DNA from: Bacillota bacterium
GTDB taxonomy: Bacteria; Bacillota; Clostridia; Lachnospirales; Lachnospiraceae
Direction: 5' to 3'
NCBI GenBank assembly: GCA_023411555.1
Contig: JAEYOQ010000026.1
Span: 124,001-188,000 of the forward strand
DNA: 64,000 nucleotides
A model generated the notes under the pieces. It searched no databases and was not told the DNA's origin. It saw nothing but the letters and a program-made list of their open reading frames with translations. Positions 44,264 through 52,000 of this stretch are shown here, in pieces (position 1 is the stretch's first letter; each line of letters begins with the position of its first letter). A program made the translations under genes and the position numbers.

Positions 44264-45697
44264 TCAAAGCTGACAGCATACAACCGGATTTCTTGCTGCC
44301 GTAACCTCATCAGGACGACCCACCACAGTATTCACCGGGCTAAGATGGAGTGCATCCGGCTCCTCGAGGGCTCTCTCATAAATCTGCTTATAGATCCTTA
44401 CTGCTTCCTCCAGAGTTTCCTTCGACTCAGTCTCAGTCGGTTCTACCATCAAGGCTTCATGTACAATCAACGGGAAATACATGGTCGGCGGGTGCATACC
44501 ATAATCTAGCAGTGTCTTTGCAAAATCCAGAGCGGATACTCCCTTCTCCTTCTTCAGCTCTTCTAGTGTTATTACAAACTCATGCATACACGGTCCCGGG
44601 AAAGGAATGTCAAAGGTATCCTTAAGTAAATGCATCATATAGTTCGCATTCAGTACCGCATTCTGAGATGCACTGCGAAGCCCTTCCCCTCCTAAGGTCA
44701 GTATATAGGTCAATGCTCTGACTACAACTAGGAAGTTGCCGTGGAAGGCTTTCATTCTACCAATGCTTTCAGTAGCTTTCTCTTCCCAGGAATAATACCC
44801 CTTCTCTTCCTTGATACGAGGAGAAGGCAGGTACTTGGTCAATATATCCTTGCAGCCAACCGGACCGCTACCGGGACCACCGCCACCATGAGGCGTAGAG
44901 AAGGTCTTATGAAGATTAAGATGTACTACATCAAAGCCCATATCACCGGGTCTTGCAATTCCCATAACTGCATTGAGGTTAGCACCGTCATAGTAATTCA
45001 GACCGCCTGCCTCGTGAATGATTCTCGTAATCTCTAGGATATTCTCATCAAACATACCGATGGTATTGGGATTGGTCAGCATAAAGCCTGCCGTATCCTC
45101 ACCTACCACCTTACGCAGCTCCTCAGGATCCACATATCCCTCCTTGGTGGATGCCACATTGATGACAGAAAAGCCTGCCATGGTCGCACTAGCCGGATTG
45201 GTCCCGTGGGCTGAATCGGGAATGATGATTTTCGTCCGCTTTGTATCCTTGCGGTCCTGATGATAAGCCCATATTAATTTCAGACCCGTAAGCTCCCCAT
45301 GAGCCCCTGCTGCCGGCTGGAAATCCATCGCATCCATACCGGTAATCTCACACAGCGCTTCCTCTGCTTTCTTCAGTACCTCAAGACACCCCTGTATGCT
45401 GTCCTCCGGCTGCAGGGGATGAACTCCTGTGAAACCAGTAAGCTTCGCCATGTCTTCATTGATCTTAGGATTATATTTCATAGTACAGGAGCCAAGTGGA
45501 TAAAAGCCGTCATTGATGCCGAAGGTACGTCTCATTAGCTGGGTATAATGTCTGGAGAGCTCTGTCTCCGATACCTCAGGCAGCTGAAGGTCCTTCCTAC
45601 GAAGATAAGTCTCGGAGGGTGCTACTACTGGGACATCGCACTCCGGAAGCAGGTCGCAGCCTCTCCCCTGTATACTCTTTTCAAATATCAGCTTCAT
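44264..45697 (-). CDS. gcvPB: Glycine dehydrogenase (decarboxylating) subunit 2
   Basis: 477 residues, the PLP-bearing half of the split P protein of Firmicutes. The PLP lysine is K264 in NLHKTFSTPHGGGG, and the glycine-rich loop follows directly. PAAGAHGELTG and the DSAHGTNPAS segment are conserved. Its ATG overlaps the gcvPA stop by 4 bases (ATGA), implying coupled translation of equal amounts of the two subunits. AAGGAGGTG lies 8 bases upstream. Confidence 0.97.
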   Translation of the reverse strand: MKLIFEKSIQGRGCDLLPECDVPVVAPSETYLRRKDLQLPEVSETELSRHYTQLMRRTFGINDGFYPLGSCTMKYNPKINEDMAKLTGFTGVHPLQPEDSIQGCLEVLKKAEEALCEITGMDAMDFQPAAGAHGELTGLKLIWAYHQDRKDTKRTKIIIPDSAHGTNPASATMAGFSVINVASTKEGYVDPEELRKVVGEDTAGFMLTNPNTIGMFDENILEITRIIHEAGGLNYYDGANLNAVMGIARPGDMGFDVVHLNLHKTFSTPHGGGGPGSGPVGCKDILTKYLPSPRIKEEKGYYSWEEKATESIGRMKAFHGNFLVVVRALTYILTLGGEGLRSASQNAVLNANYMMHLLKDTFDIPFPGPCMHEFVITLEELKKEKGVSALDFAKTLLDYGMHPPTMYFPLIVHEALMVEPTETESKETLEEAVRIYKQIYERALEEPDALHLSPVNTVVGRPDEVTAARNPVVCCQL

Positions 45698-47025
45698 CCT
45701 GCAATCACCTCCTTCATTACGGTAATCAGATAATCAATCTCTTCCTTGGTGTTCATCTCAGTAGCGCACCATAGAATGCCGACCTTACTCTCGCACTCCA
45801 GAGGATACCCTCCGAGAACTCCACGCTGTGCCAGACCCTCTAGGAATTTATCCACATCACCACCAAAGTCGGTGACAAATTCGTTGAAATACTCTCCGGG
45901 ATAGCGCATGACAAACCCCGGCAGCTCACAGATACGGTCTGCCAGATAGTGAGCCTTGGACATGGATAGCTCAGCCGCTTGATGTAAGCCTCTCCTACCC
46001 ATGGCATCCAGATATATTGCAGCTGTCATCGCACAGAGTGCCTGATTCGAGCAAATATTACTGGAGGCCTTTTCCCTGCGGATATGCTGCTCTCTTGCCT
46101 GAAGTGTTAATACAAAGGTGCAATTCCCCCTATTGTCCTTTGTCTCACCGACAATTCTACCAGGAAGTCTTCTCATCAGCTTCTCTGTGGTCGCCATAAA
46201 TCCAAGATAGGGACCTCCGAACGAAAGAGGAAGCCCTAGAGGCTGACCTTCACCAACCGCGATATCGACACCGTATTCAATGGGTGCCTTAAGAAGTCCC
46301 AGGGATATAGGATTACAGCTCATGATATATTTCGCATCTGTTCCTGAAGTAATCGCTCCTACCCCATCTCCGTCCTCAAGTAAACCGTAGAAATTCGGCT
46401 GTTGAATTAGTACACAGGCAGTCTCATGGTCAACCAATGACCTCAGCTGGTCGAGGTCAGTTCTACCTTCCTTGGCAGGTGCGATTATAACCTGGATATC
46501 GGTGCCGCTGCAATAGGTCATAATCGTCTCAATTGTCTGCGGATGGACAGTAGCAGAGATAATTGCTTTTTTCAGTTTACGCTCCTTACACATGATGACT
46601 GCCTCTGCTGCAGCGCTAGCTCCATCGTAGACAGAAGCATTGGATACATCCATTCCCGTCAGCTCGCAGATCATAGTTTGATATTCAAAGATGGACTGCA
46701 ATATACCCTGACTGATTTCTGCCTGATATGGAGTATACGCGGTTACAAATTCCTCCTTTGAGGTTATCTGGCTTACGATGGAAGGAATATAATGATTGTA
46801 TGCGCCGGCTCCACGAAAGATTGATGTAAATACTTTATTCTTAGCAGCGATTCCGGTCATCCGCCTTCGAACCTCAAACTCAGATAAACCCTTGTTCAGC
46901 TTCAGTCCTTCCTCCAGATAGACCTCCTTCGGAATTGCCCGAAACAGGTCCCGGAAGCTCTCTGATCCGATGGCCTTCAGCATCTCCTGCTGCTCCTGCA
47001 ACGTATTCGGTACGTAGGTGCCCAT
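45694..47025 (-). CDS. gcvPA: Glycine dehydrogenase (decarboxylating) subunit 1
   Basis: 443 residues, N-terminal half of the split P protein. Conserved segments include FRGAGAYNHYIPSIV, YTPYQAEISQG, YDGASAAAEA and GEGQPLGLPLSFGGPYLG. It binds substrate together with GcvPB. It follows gcvH by 11 bases. AAGGAGGTAG precedes the ATG. Confidence 0.97.
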   Translation of the reverse strand: MGTYVPNTLQEQQEMLKAIGSESFRDLFRAIPKEVYLEEGLKLNKGLSEFEVRRRMTGIAAKNKVFTSIFRGAGAYNHYIPSIVSQITSKEEFVTAYTPYQAEISQGILQSIFEYQTMICELTGMDVSNASVYDGASAAAEAVIMCKERKLKKAIISATVHPQTIETIMTYCSGTDIQVIIAPAKEGRTDLDQLRSLVDHETACVLIQQPNFYGLLEDGDGVGAITSGTDAKYIMSCNPISLGLLKAPIEYGVDIAVGEGQPLGLPLSFGGPYLGFMATTEKLMRRLPGRIVGETKDNRGNCTFVLTLQAREQHIRREKASSNICSNQALCAMTAAIYLDAMGRRGLHQAAELSMSKAHYLADRICELPGFVMRYPGEYFNEFVTDFGGDVDKFLEGLAQRGVLGGYPLECESKVGILWCATEMNTKEEIDYLITVMKEVIAG

Positions 47026-47036
47026 ATGCTACCTCC

Positions 47037-47399
47037 TTATGAATTAAGCTCTTCATATTCCTTTTCTGATAAGAGATCAGCATGGTCTGTAATCTCCTCA
47101 ACCTCTATAAACCATGCCTCGTAAGCATCGACATTGATCAATTCCGGATGATCCAATAACTCCTCATTAATTGCCTTTACAATTCCTGTAACCGGACTAT
47201 ATACGCTGGAGACAGCCTTTACCGATTCAACATCAGCAAATTCCTCACCGGCAACCACCTCATCACCCACCTCAGGCAGATTGACAAATACCAGATCCCC
47301 CAGCTGCTTCTGCGCATAATCTGAGATCCCCACCTTCGCTGTTGTAGCGTTACTAAACTGAACCCATTCATGTGACCTTACATATAAAAATTCCTTCAT
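47037..47399 (-). CDS. gcvH: Glycine cleavage system H protein
   Basis: 120 residues with the barrel-sandwich hybrid fold. Lipoyl lysine K61 in ADVESVKAVSSVYSP. Carries the aminomethyl group between P, T and L proteins. The C-terminal LLSEKEYEELNS is standard. GGAGG lies 8-9 bases before the ATG. A 230-base gap separates it from gcvT, in which I see no terminator. Confidence 0.97.
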   Translation of the reverse strand: MKEFLYVRSHEWVQFSNATTAKVGISDYAQKQLGDLVFVNLPEVGDEVVAGEEFADVESVKAVSSVYSPVTGIVKAINEELLDHPELINVDAYEAWFIEVEEITDHADLLSEKEYEELNS

Positions 47400-47630
47400 C
47401 TTGCTTCAACCTCCAAAAATTATACTTGTTTTTATTACTTCATCTTGCTTAACATGACTTCTCTTAAATTGATTTTCTTCAAATATCTTACTAATAAGAT
47501 CTAGCCCTTCGTTTCCTATGGTAAGCCACCTGCTTCAACAGAGAGTCTATGCTCCACCCATATTTCTAGTTAAGTCCACAATTCACACCTTAGTCCGTGT
47601 GCTAAGATATTACATCTAGTCTCAGACTGA

Positions 47631-48761
47631 TTATTTCGCCCTCTTATAGAATGGCAAGGCTACAACCTCTGCAGCAATTCTTCGCCCTCTTACGTCAACC
47701 TCAACCTGTGTCCCCACCTCACTATGGGCTACATCTACAAGTGCCATAGCTACCGGATGACCCAGATAAGGGCAATGAGTACCTGATGTAGTAGCACCAA
47801 TCTGCTCATTATTAACATATACCTGGCATGCTTCTCTTGCGATTCCTCTTCCAGTGATTTTCAGTCCTATTCGGGTTTTCTTTGGCTCACCCTTAGCTAT
47901 AATTCCTTCCTTTCCGATAAAATTATCCTTCTCCAGCTTAACTGCAAAGCCAAGTCCCGTCTCCAGAGGCGATATCCTATCATCCATCTCATGTCCATAG
48001 AGAGGCATCGCTGCCTCTAGGCGCAGAGTATCTCTCGCGCCAAGCCCACAGGGAATTAATACATAGTCCTCCACTGTATCTGCTTTCTTCCTATTACTTT
48101 CCGTATCGTAATTACCCACTGAAAGAAGGGCTTGCCACAGCTTCACCGCGTCCTCATTTCTGCAATAAAGCTCATAGCCGTCTTCTCCTGTATAGCCGGT
48201 TCTTGATATCAGGCAAGATACTTCTGCTACCTGGATATCTTCCTTGAAGCTATAGTACCTAACCGGAAGAAGCTCTTCTTTCACAAGCTTACATAGGATT
48301 TCCTTTGATCTCGGTCCTTGAAGAGCCAACTGTGAGATATCATCCGAGATATCTAAAAGTTCCACATCTCCAATCAGATGATTTCTCATCCATTCCACAT
48401 CCTTGAAGCGATTTGCCGCATTTACTACGATCAAATACTCCTCACTATTCTTCTGATATACCAGAAGATCATCGATGACTCCTCCGCTTTCATTACACAT
48501 GGGGCTGTATTTGACCTGCCCGTCATACATATGTCCGCAATCATTACTGACCAGATGTTGCACATTTTTAAGTGCATCCTTCCCCTTAAGCAGTACTTCT
48601 CCCATGTGAGATACATCAAACAACCCGGCTGCTGTTCTTACCGCCATATGCTCAGCGATGACACCAGTCTCATATTGAACCGGTAATAAATAACCGGCAA
48701 AGGGGACTATCTTCCCTGCTGCCTTAACATGACAATCATATAAGTGCGTTTTCCGTTCCAT
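47631..48761 (-). CDS. gcvT: Aminomethyltransferase (glycine cleavage T protein)
   Basis: 376 residues from the ATG at 48761, set by GGGAGG six bases upstream. The open frame continues back through the riboswitch terminator, where translation is not expected. Conserved blocks are FDVSHMGEV, the folate-binding region with SRTGYTGEDGYELY, and CGLGARDTLRLEAAMPLYGHE. Transfers the methylene group to tetrahydrofolate and releases ammonia. First gene of the operon controlled by the glycine riboswitch. Confidence 0.97.
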   Translation of the reverse strand: MERKTHLYDCHVKAAGKIVPFAGYLLPVQYETGVIAEHMAVRTAAGLFDVSHMGEVLLKGKDALKNVQHLVSNDCGHMYDGQVKYSPMCNESGGVIDDLLVYQKNSEEYLIVVNAANRFKDVEWMRNHLIGDVELLDISDDISQLALQGPRSKEILCKLVKEELLPVRYYSFKEDIQVAEVSCLISRTGYTGEDGYELYCRNEDAVKLWQALLSVGNYDTESNRKKADTVEDYVLIPCGLGARDTLRLEAAMPLYGHEMDDRISPLETGLGFAVKLEKDNFIGKEGIIAKGEPKKTRIGLKITGRGIAREACQVYVNNEQIGATTSGTHCPYLGHPVAMALVDVAHSEVGTQVEVDVRGRRIAAEVVALPFYKRAK

Positions 48762-48781
48762 TCTAACCTCCCTTTTTTGCA

Positions 48782-48814
48782 ATAAAAAAAGACGTACTGA
48801 ATAAATCAATACGC
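48782..48814 (-). terminator. Riboswitch-controlled intrinsic terminator
   Basis: Minus strand: GCGTATTGA (48814-48806) pairs with TCAGTACGT (48800-48792), with two wobble pairs, and is followed by eight bases dominated by T. It lies directly between aptamer 2 and the gcvT ribosome site, the position expected for an antiterminating (glycine ON) switch. Confidence 0.85.
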
Positions 48815-48988
48815 CTCTGTTGGTTTACCTGAAAGATTCTCCCCTGACCCTACAGACAGGAAATTGCTTCTTCGGTGCCGAATCGCTTTCCAGAGTATCG
48901 TCCAGACCTGGTCCTTTTGCCTGAGAGTTTTCGCATTCCCCTTCGGCGCCGTTATGCTTTATACGGTCTCTCCCAAATCCTTCATCCG
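48815..48988 (-). ncRNA. Tandem glycine riboswitch
   Basis: Two glycine aptamers in series on the minus strand. Aptamer 1 (about 48988-48895) has GGGAGAG, the GCCGAAGGGG core and CTCTCAGGCAAAAGGACC. Aptamer 2 (about 48890-48815) has TCTGGAAAGCG, GGCACCGAAG and GGGGAGAATCTTTCAGGT. These are the conserved cores of the class. The short linker between them is typical of cooperative tandem forms. Glycine binding should prevent formation of the following terminator and switch on the cleavage operon. Confidence 0.95.
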
Positions 48989-49028
48989 ACTATTCATCCT
49001 GTATCGCTACAGGTATTTTTATAAGAAT

Positions 49029-49057
49029 ATTATAGTATGGTAACCAAATAAAGTCAA
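49029..49057 (-). promoter_or_regulatory. gcv operon promoter
   Basis: Minus strand: -35 TTGACT (49052-49057), 17-base spacer, -10 TATAAT (49029-49034). A small stem CCTGTA/TACAGG (48998-49013) lies between the start site and aptamer 1. Confidence 0.85.
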
Positions 49058-49239
49058 TCCTGATCTCAGCATTCCATTCTAGTTACCTCTTACGATTGAT
49101 ACTGTCTACAGCCGATATCAGTAATTAGGAAGCTGGCTGTGACTAGCAACTTGCTATCTTACAACAATCCTCCCCTTCATGGAACTTCTAAATTGCCGTG
49201 TCATATAATACTGTATAAGCAAGAATGGAGGAAGAACCT

Positions 49240-50016
49240 ATGAGCGAATTACTCAAAATCGATCACCTCAGCTACGCCTATCATAGCCTTGAAGGGGAAA
49301 CACCGGCATTATTCGATGTTTCTTTTCATGTAATGGAAGGTGAATTCCTAAGCATCGTAGGACCAAGCGGTTGTGGCAAATCTACTCTGCTCTCACTGAT
49401 TGCCGGGTTGATCGAACCAAGCAGCGGCTTTATATATATTAATGATAAGGACATCAAATCCTCCGGTAAAAACATCGGTTATATGTTACAGAGAGATCAG
49501 CTGCTAGAATGGCGTAATACTCTAAAGAATATCACCCTAGGTCTGGAAATACAGCATAAGCTGTCCGAAAACAGTTATGTTCAAATAAATGAATTGCTTA
49601 ACACCTATGGTCTGATTACATTTCAAAATTCCTATCCCTCAAGTCTCTCCGGAGGTATGAGACAAAGGGCAGCCTTAATCCGGACACTTCTGTTGGAACC
49701 GGATATTCTCCTGTTAGATGAACCCTTTTCTGCCCTGGATTATCAGACGCGGCTGGAGGTTGCGGATGATATCTGGGGTATTATACGTAAAGAGAAGAAA
49801 ACAGCGATTCTAATTACCCATGATATCTCGGAGGCCATCAGTATGGCAGATAGGGTGATCGTGTTATCCTCTAGACCAGGGACGGTCAAGAAGGTATTCG
49901 ATATTAACCTTTCTATTCCCAACAGAACTCCCTTCACCAGTCGAAGTGCCCCTGAATTCCAGGAGTATTTTAATCTAATATGGAAGGAGTTAACATACCA
50001 TGAGCAGGAAACATAA
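49240..50016 (+). CDS. ABC importer ATP-binding protein, SsuB/TauB/NitD-type
   Basis: 258 residues from the ATG at 49240, 8 bases after GGAGGA; an in-frame ATG at 49225 lies before that site. Walker A GPSGCGKST, Q loop MLQRDQLLEW, signature LSGGMRQRAAL, Walker B LLLDEPF and switch His in LITHDISEA are intact. The subfamily imports sulfonates, nitrate, taurine or pyrimidine precursors of thiamine. No THI-box or other riboswitch is seen upstream; a TATAAT lies at 49204-49209. The stop overlaps the permease start by 17 bases. The permease is broken by the prophage, so the importer is probably inactive in the lysogen. Confidence 0.92.
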   Translation: MSELLKIDHLSYAYHSLEGETPALFDVSFHVMEGEFLSIVGPSGCGKSTLLSLIAGLIEPSSGFIYINDKDIKSSGKNIGYMLQRDQLLEWRNTLKNITLGLEIQHKLSENSYVQINELLNTYGLITFQNSYPSSLSGGMRQRAALIRTLLLEPDILLLDEPFSALDYQTRLEVADDIWGIIRKEKKTAILITHDISEAISMADRVIVLSSRPGTVKKVFDINLSIPNRTPFTSRSAPEFQEYFNLIWKELTYHEQET

Positions 50017-50485
50017 CAAAGTAGAAGGCGAAAGCCTTAACATCTCCGCTGCTCAACAGGATTATATCAGAAAGTATAGACTGCGTCTTCGTTGGGTGCG
50101 GTTTTATCAGATTCTTATCCTGCTAGTCTTCGTCTTCTCGTGGGAGATTACCGCCAGGCTGGGAATACTGAACTCCTTCGTATTCTCCAGCCCCTCCAGA
50201 GTAATGAAGACAATTGTGCAGATGACAGCCTCCGGACAGCTATTGTATCATATAGGAATCACCCTGCTAGAGACCCTGGGAAGCTTCTTTCTGGTCAATG
50301 TATTGGGTATTTTAATTGCAGTTATCTTATGGTGGAATCATAACATCTCCAGGGTGTTGGAGCCGTATCTGATTGTACTGAACAGTCTTCCTAAATCCGC
50401 ATTAGCACCGGTCTTCATCGTATGGCTAGGAAATAACGTAAAGACCATCATAGTTGCCGCCGTATCGGTAGGTAGCGTTATATAA
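50000..50485 (+). pseudogene. ABC importer permease truncated by prophage insertion
   Basis: 161 codons of a binding-protein-dependent permease of the SsuC/TauC type: an N-terminal helix (about 33-55), then helices up to LVILNSLPKSALAPVFIVWLGNNVKTIIVAAVSV, where homology stops. A complete member has about 250-270 residues, including the EAA loop that contacts the ATPase and two or three more helices. The last codons GSVI and the stop are probably phage DNA. The break at about 50,470-50,480 marks the host-prophage junction. The rest of the gene should lie beyond the other end of the prophage, outside the window. Confidence 0.88.
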
Positions 50486-50570
50486 GTACAATATATTTTA
50501 ACTACACAAAATCTACAATATATGGTAGTATTAACTTGTTTATTATTTGGATGTGTTCCTTGAAAGATTA

Positions 50571-50596
50571 CCTCGCCATGTGCGGGGTTTTCTTTT
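50571..50596 (+). terminator. Terminator at the prophage left end
   Basis: CCTCGC (50571-50576) pairs with GCGGGG (50582-50587), then TTTTCTTTTT. It would stop transcription from the disrupted host ABC operon before the first phage promoter. Confidence 0.88.
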
Positions 50597-50624
50597 TGAC
50601 AAATTATGCTATTGGTAGTATAAT
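50596..50624 (+). promoter_or_regulatory. Promoter of the first moron-like gene
   Basis: TTGACA (50596-50601), a 17-base spacer and TATAAT (50619-50624), both hexamers perfect. It starts within the T-run of the preceding terminator. The gene begins 31 bases after the -10. Confidence 0.9.
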
Positions 50625-50655
50625 CCAATTATCAAATATTGGGAGGGATCAATTC

Positions 50656-50904
50656 ATGACGTGTCCTAAGTGCGGAAGTGAAAATGTTAATGTACAAATG
50701 GTTTCAGAAACAAAGTTAAAAAGGAAACATAGTATAATTTACTGGATTTTTATCGGCTGGTGGTTAAATCCTATACTCTGGATATTTCTGACCATACCAA
50801 TGCTGATAATCAAGATATTTAAGCCCAAGTCCTATAAGACTAAAACCACGCATAAATCAATGTGTGTGTGCCAGAGTTGCGGAAACCATTGGGAAACAAA
50901 ATAA
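50656..50904 (+). CDS. Zinc-ribbon membrane protein, 82 residues
   Basis: An N-terminal CPKCGSENVNVQ and a C-terminal CVCQSCGNHWETK supply two CxxC pairs for a zinc ribbon split by a hydrophobic hairpin (about 28-52, IIYWIFIGWWLNPILWIFLTIPMLI). The protein would sit in the membrane with both cysteine pairs on one side. GGGAGG lies 9 bases before the ATG at 50656. It has its own promoter and terminator and stands alone at the prophage edge, typical of an accessory (moron) gene. Function unknown; superinfection exclusion at the membrane is one possibility. Confidence 0.8.
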   Translation: MTCPKCGSENVNVQMVSETKLKRKHSIIYWIFIGWWLNPILWIFLTIPMLIIKIFKPKSYKTKTTHKSMCVCQSCGNHWETK

Positions 50905-50912
50905 ACCTACTA

Positions 50913-50942
50913 CCTCGGTCAATGACCGGGGTTTTCTTTTTT
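50913..50942 (+). terminator. Terminator after the zinc-ribbon gene
   Basis: CCTCGGTC (50913-50920) pairs with GACCGGGG (50924-50931), one wobble, then TTTTCTTTTTTTT. Similar in layout to the terminator at 50571. Confidence 0.9.
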
Positions 50943-50966
50943 TTGTAAAAATATTTCAAAAACCTA

Positions 50967-50995
50967 TTGACACACCACTCATTGGGTGGTATAAT
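50967..50995 (+). promoter_or_regulatory. Promoter of the second moron-like unit, with palindromic spacer
   Basis: TTGACA (50967-50972), a 17-base spacer and TATAAT (50990-50995). The spacer holds the near-palindrome ACCACTCA T TGGGTGGT (7 of 8 pairs), a probable operator. The helix-turn-helix protein encoded second in this unit is a candidate autoregulator. Confidence 0.85.
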
Positions 50996-51040
50996 ACAAT
51001 CAAAGATAAGAAACAAAACAAATCAAACGGAGGTGTTGAT

Positions 51041-51328
51041 ATGAAGGGATCAGAGAAACAAGTAGCGTGGGCAGAGAAAATCAGAGAAGGAATGAAGAAA
51101 TATTGTTACAGTCGAATTGAGCAGTGCAAGTGGGATGCAAATTATTTCGTGAGTGAAGGCAGAACAGAAAGAGCCGAACTAGAAAACAAGAAGATTACAG
51201 CATGGAACGAAGCATTAAGTAATCTTGACATAGTAGACGAAGCAGAATGGTTTATCAAGAATAGGGACAACTTTAAATCCCATTTGATGCTCGATAATTT
51301 TGTTAGTGAAAAAGTCAAATTGATGTAA
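51041..51328 (+). CDS. Phage accessory protein, 95 residues, unknown
   Basis: Starts MKGSEKQVAWAEKIREGM; CGGAGGTG is 6 bases before the ATG. Helical, hydrophilic and soluble, with two cysteines and four tryptophans, two of them in short Trp-Ala/Trp-Asp contexts. The KQVAWAEKIR beginning recalls the small helical domains found in phage accessory proteins of Clostridia, but I cannot assign a family. Co-transcribed with the helix-turn-helix gene 45 bases downstream. Proteins in this position, next to an HTH gene and a CRISPR-repeat RNA, are candidates for anti-defence function; no sequence motif proves it. Confidence 0.75.
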   Translation: MKGSEKQVAWAEKIREGMKKYCYSRIEQCKWDANYFVSEGRTERAELENKKITAWNEALSNLDIVDEAEWFIKNRDNFKSHLMLDNFVSEKVKLM

Positions 51329-51372
51329 ATATTAAAGCTGTCCTATCGGCTACACGGGGAGTGGAGGTAACC

Positions 51373-51828
51373 ATGACAATTAAAGAGCTGCGGACCATGG
51401 CAGGGATGACGCAACAAGAGTTTTCTGATTATTTAAAAATCCCAAAGCGCACCATTGAGAACTGGGACGGAGGGCAAAGAAGTGCACCGGATTATGTAGT
51501 AGATTTGATAGAATATAAATTAATTATGGAGGGTTTAATCATGACAAGAGATTTTTTGGAGAAAAACGCTAATTTAATCGAGGAACGTGATAACTACGAT
51601 GGTGGCATTTATTTAGGCACAGATTATTTCTATCTTTATAACAATGATTTATATATAAGTGAATACCACGATAATAGGAACCGTTATACAGGTGAAAGCA
51701 AAACCGGAATATTAGTTGATGATGTGAAAAAGACCTTAGATGAATATAACGAATTATATTTTTACAATATTGGGTTGTCTGAAGATGGCTATAAAGCGCT
51801 CGTAGATAAAGCAAGCGGAACCAATTGA
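51373..51828 (+). CDS. Helix-turn-helix protein with C-terminal extension
   Basis: 151 residues from the ATG at 51373, four bases after GGAGGTAA; an in-frame GTG at 51361 lies before the site. The first 50 residues form an Xre-like helix-turn-helix (TIKELRTMAGMTQQEFSDYL, then IPKRTIENWDGGQRSAPDYV). The rest is acidic and Tyr/Asn-rich (about 60-150) with no known domain. The HTH sequence is of the kind seen in small autorepressors of phage accessory operons, including anti-CRISPR-associated regulators, but membership cannot be decided by eye. Last gene of the second moron-like unit. Confidence 0.8.
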   Translation: MTIKELRTMAGMTQQEFSDYLKIPKRTIENWDGGQRSAPDYVVDLIEYKLIMEGLIMTRDFLEKNANLIEERDNYDGGIYLGTDYFYLYNNDLYISEYHDNRNRYTGESKTGILVDDVKKTLDEYNELYFYNIGLSEDGYKALVDKASGTN

Positions 51829-51844
51829 TAGAGCCTCATATAAA

Positions 51845-51944
51845 TAAAAAGGGCCTTTTGTAATCAAGGCCCTTTCGTTTGTCACAATATAATTATTTTA
51901 ATTTCAATCCACGCCCTTGCGGACGACAAGACAGCCTTACTGTT
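51845..51944 (-). ncRNA. Solitary type I-C CRISPR-repeat RNA (candidate RNA anti-CRISPR)
   Basis: A 27-base CRISPR-like repeat lies at 51927-51901 on the minus strand: it begins GTCGTCC, has a GCAA loop and ends GGGCGTGGATTGAAAT. The 5' GTCG and 3' GCGTGGATTGAAAT are the conserved ends of type I-C repeats. The stem (CGUCC with GGGCG) is about five bases shorter than usual, and exactly 11 bases, UGGAUUGAAAU, follow it, the length of the I-C 5' handle. There is only one copy, no spacer array and no cas gene in the window. Its own promoter lies at 51951-51979 and an intrinsic terminator ends it (arms 51866-51875 and 51848-51857, then T5ATTT on the minus strand). The predicted transcript is about 100 nt. 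The repeat class is clear; function as a repeat mimic is inferred. Confidence 0.8.
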
Positions 51945-51950
51945 AATATG

Positions 51951-51979
51951 ATAGTAGCAAATTTTCTATTATCTGTCAA
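51951..51979 (-). promoter_or_regulatory. Promoter of the solitary CRISPR-repeat RNA
   Basis: Minus strand: -35 TTGACA (51974-51979), 17-base spacer, -10 TACTAT (51951-51956) with an extended -10 TG one base before it. The start site would be near 51944, 17 bases upstream of the repeat. Confidence 0.8.
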
Positions 51980-52000
51980 TAATATAACAAGTCTGTAAAA

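Noticed and set aside
49080..49239. TPP riboswitch before the ABC importer ATPase gene
   Set aside because: No CTGAGA/ACCTGA core found; only a -10-like TATAAT.
51901..51927. Start of a real CRISPR array
   Set aside because: Only one repeat-like unit is present; no second copy at spacer distance on either side and no cas genes in the window. A terminator closes the unit directly after one pseudo-spacer length.
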